From assembly GCA_044226785.1 (NCBI GenBank), contig JBGAGK010000005.1, positions 100,275-164,274 on the forward strand: a stretch of DNA of 64,000 nucleotides, read 5' to 3'. The position numbers and the translations under genes were made by a program. Below the pieces are notes generated by a model. The model searched no databases, was not told where the DNA came from, and saw only the letters and a program-made list of their open reading frames with translations. This document shows, in pieces, positions 62,768 to 64,000 of the stretch. The stretch is from TMP-86 sp039807285 (GTDB lineage: Bacteria > Pseudomonadota > Gammaproteobacteria > Steroidobacterales > Steroidobacteraceae). Each line of letters begins with the position of its first letter. The stretch's first letter is position 1.

Positions 62768-64000
62768 ATGCCCACTATTCCAATCACCCGACCCACACTC
62801 ACCCTGCTGTGCGCCGCGTTGCTGCCGATGATCGCCAGCGCCGCCGACCTGCGCTCCGCGGTCGAACCGCAGATCCCGTCGCTGGTCGAGACCTACAAGC
62901 ACCTGCATGCCAACCCGGAGCTGTCGCATCACGAGGTGAAGTCCTCCGAGCTGCTGGCGGGCGAGCTGCGCAAGGCGGGCTACTCCGTCACCGAGCACAT
63001 CGGGAAATATCCGGACGGTAGCCGCGCCTACGGACTGGTGGGTATCCTGAAAAACGGCCAGGGTCCGACGCTCCTGATCCGCGCCGACATGGACGCCCTG
63101 CCGGTGACCGAGGAAACGGGGCTTCCCTACGCCAGTCACGTGCGCACCCAGAACGCTTCCGGGCAGGACGTGGGCGTCATGCATGCGTGCGGTCACGACA
63201 TCCACATGACCACGCTGATCGGTACGGCCCGGGCGCTGGCGCAGCTCAAATCCCAATGGCATGGCACGCTGATGCTGGTGGGTCAGCCGTCCGAGGAGAC
63301 CATCGATGGCGCCAAGGCCATGATGGCGGATGATCTTTACACTCGCTTCGGCAGACCCGACATGGCCATCGCGCTGCATGACACGTTCATGGCGCCCGCC
63401 GGCATGGTGCAGCTCACCAGTGGACCGGCCATGGCCGCCAGTGACTCCATCGACGTGATCATGCGCGGCCTCGGTGGCCACGGTTCGGCACCGCAGCTCG
63501 GCAAGGACCCCATCGTCATGGCGGCGCAGTTCATCAATCAGGTGCAGACCGTGGTCAGCCGGCAGGAGGATCCGCGCGATCCGGTGGTGATTACCGTGGG
63601 CACCATCCACGGCGGCACCAAGCGCAACATCATCCCGAATGACGTCAAGATGGAGCTGACCGCGCGCACGTTCAACGAGAAGTCTCGTGACATCATGTTC
63701 GAGGGCATCCGCCGCAGTGCCCGCGGCATCGCGGTGGCGGCTGGTGTGCCCGAAGACCGCATGCCCCTCGTCACGGTGCACGACGATGAGTCCACACCCG
63801 TGACCTACAACGACCCCGCCCTGAGCACGCGGGTGCGCGCCGCGCTGGTGAAGACGCTGGGCCCGGATCACGTCGAGGACACGGCACCCGTCACCGCCAG
63901 CGAGGACTTTGGACATTTCGGGTTGGGGCAGAACCACCTTCCCACGGTGATGTTCTGGCTGGGCGCCATGGACCCGGCGAAATTTGCCGCCGCGAAGGCC
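62768..64000 (+). CDS. Exported M20-family amidohydrolase (partial)
   Basis: 411 codons to the window edge, no stop seen. Signal peptide from ATG 62768 (LTLLCAALLPMIASAA). M20 amidohydrolase/hippurate-hydrolase motifs: HANPELSHHE, IRADMDALPV, HACGHDIHMT (metal Cys and His), QPSEE, GGHGSAP, NIIPNDV and TASEDF. Cleaves N-acyl amino acids or related amides in the periplasm. The 236 bp before it hold no gene; a TACAAT at 62718-62723 could be a -10. Confidence 0.9.
   Translation, partial: MPTIPITRPTLTLLCAALLPMIASAADLRSAVEPQIPSLVETYKHLHANPELSHHEVKSSELLAGELRKAGYSVTEHIGKYPDGSRAYGLVGILKNGQGPTLLIRADMDALPVTEETGLPYASHVRTQNASGQDVGVMHACGHDIHMTTLIGTARALAQLKSQWHGTLMLVGQPSEETIDGAKAMMADDLYTRFGRPDMAIALHDTFMAPAGMVQLTSGPAMAASDSIDVIMRGLGGHGSAPQLGKDPIVMAAQFINQVQTVVSRQEDPRDPVVITVGTIHGGTKRNIIPNDVKMELTARTFNEKSRDIMFEGIRRSARGIAVAAGVPEDRMPLVTVHDDESTPVTYNDPALSTRVRAALVKTLGPDHVEDTAPVTASEDFGHFGLGQNHLPTVMFWLGAMDPAKFAAAKA

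Overview
The window is a high-G+C chromosomal segment of a gammaproteobacterium. The evidence is conserved gene order. rplS-trmD-rimM-rpsP-ffh lies divergent from ypjD-yfjD. A block equivalent to the E. coli 94-95 min region (nnr-tsaE-amiB-mutL-miaA-hfq-hflX-hflK-hflC-yjeT-purA and rnr-rlmB-rpsF-rpsR-rplI-dnaB-alr) is present in rearranged order. The endonuclease-type MutL, the sufBCDSU-sufT operon led by an Rrf2 regulator, the two TonB-dependent receptors and the extracytoplasmic hydrolases fit a Xanthomonadales/Nevskiales/Steroidobacterales-like heterotroph better than an enteric bacterium. That finer placement is inference.

Layout. 1-2.0 kb: mlaD (cut by the left edge), mlaE and mlaF, a phospholipid transport system; mlaF lacks a canonical start codon. 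2.1-9.0 kb: an Rrf2 regulator and sufB-C-D-S-U-T (Fe-S cluster assembly), then a SixA-like phosphatase. 9.1-13.2 kb: kbl-tdh (threonine catabolism), convergent with sppA. 13.2-18.7 kb: the rplS-to-ffh translation and secretion block and the divergent ypjD-yfjD. 18.7-23.1 kb: radA, then a membrane-anchored Ser/Thr kinase, a PP2C phosphatase and an FHA protein. 23.2-32.5 kb: alr, an intein-split dnaB, rplI-rpsR-rpsF, an unexpected choline sulfatase (betC), rlmB and a short rnr. A tRNA-Leu(CAG) follows. 32.7-35.6 kb: a TonB receptor and gfa. 35.6-49.1 kb: purA, yjeT, hflC-hflK-hflX, hfq, an inserted urea transporter, miaA, mutL, amiB, tsaE, nnr and divergent queG. 49.1-51.8 kb: a deoxynucleoside kinase, folK, pcnB and tRNA-Glu(CTC).

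51.9-64 kb is an accessory catabolic region. Two divergent regulators (AraC/FeaR-like and TetR) precede an exported amidohydrolase and a large TonB receptor. A divergent operon encodes a class I glutamine amidotransferase, a secreted alpha/beta hydrolase, agmatine deiminase and a PotF-like polyamine-binding protein. The potF-like gene is broken by an exact 140-bp tandem duplication. A RelE/ParE-like toxin with its antitoxin and a secreted M20 amidohydrolase (cut by the right edge) follow. I read this region as a scavenging locus for polyamine- or amide-type compounds; that function is inferred from gene content only.

The observations most worth checking are the dnaB intein with an apparently dead homing endonuclease, the 140-bp frame-breaking duplication, the startless mlaF, and the kinase/phosphatase/FHA trio with no type VI secretion genes in view. 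No CRISPR array, insertion sequence, prophage or integrase was seen. No stretch longer than 300 bases lacks a gene.
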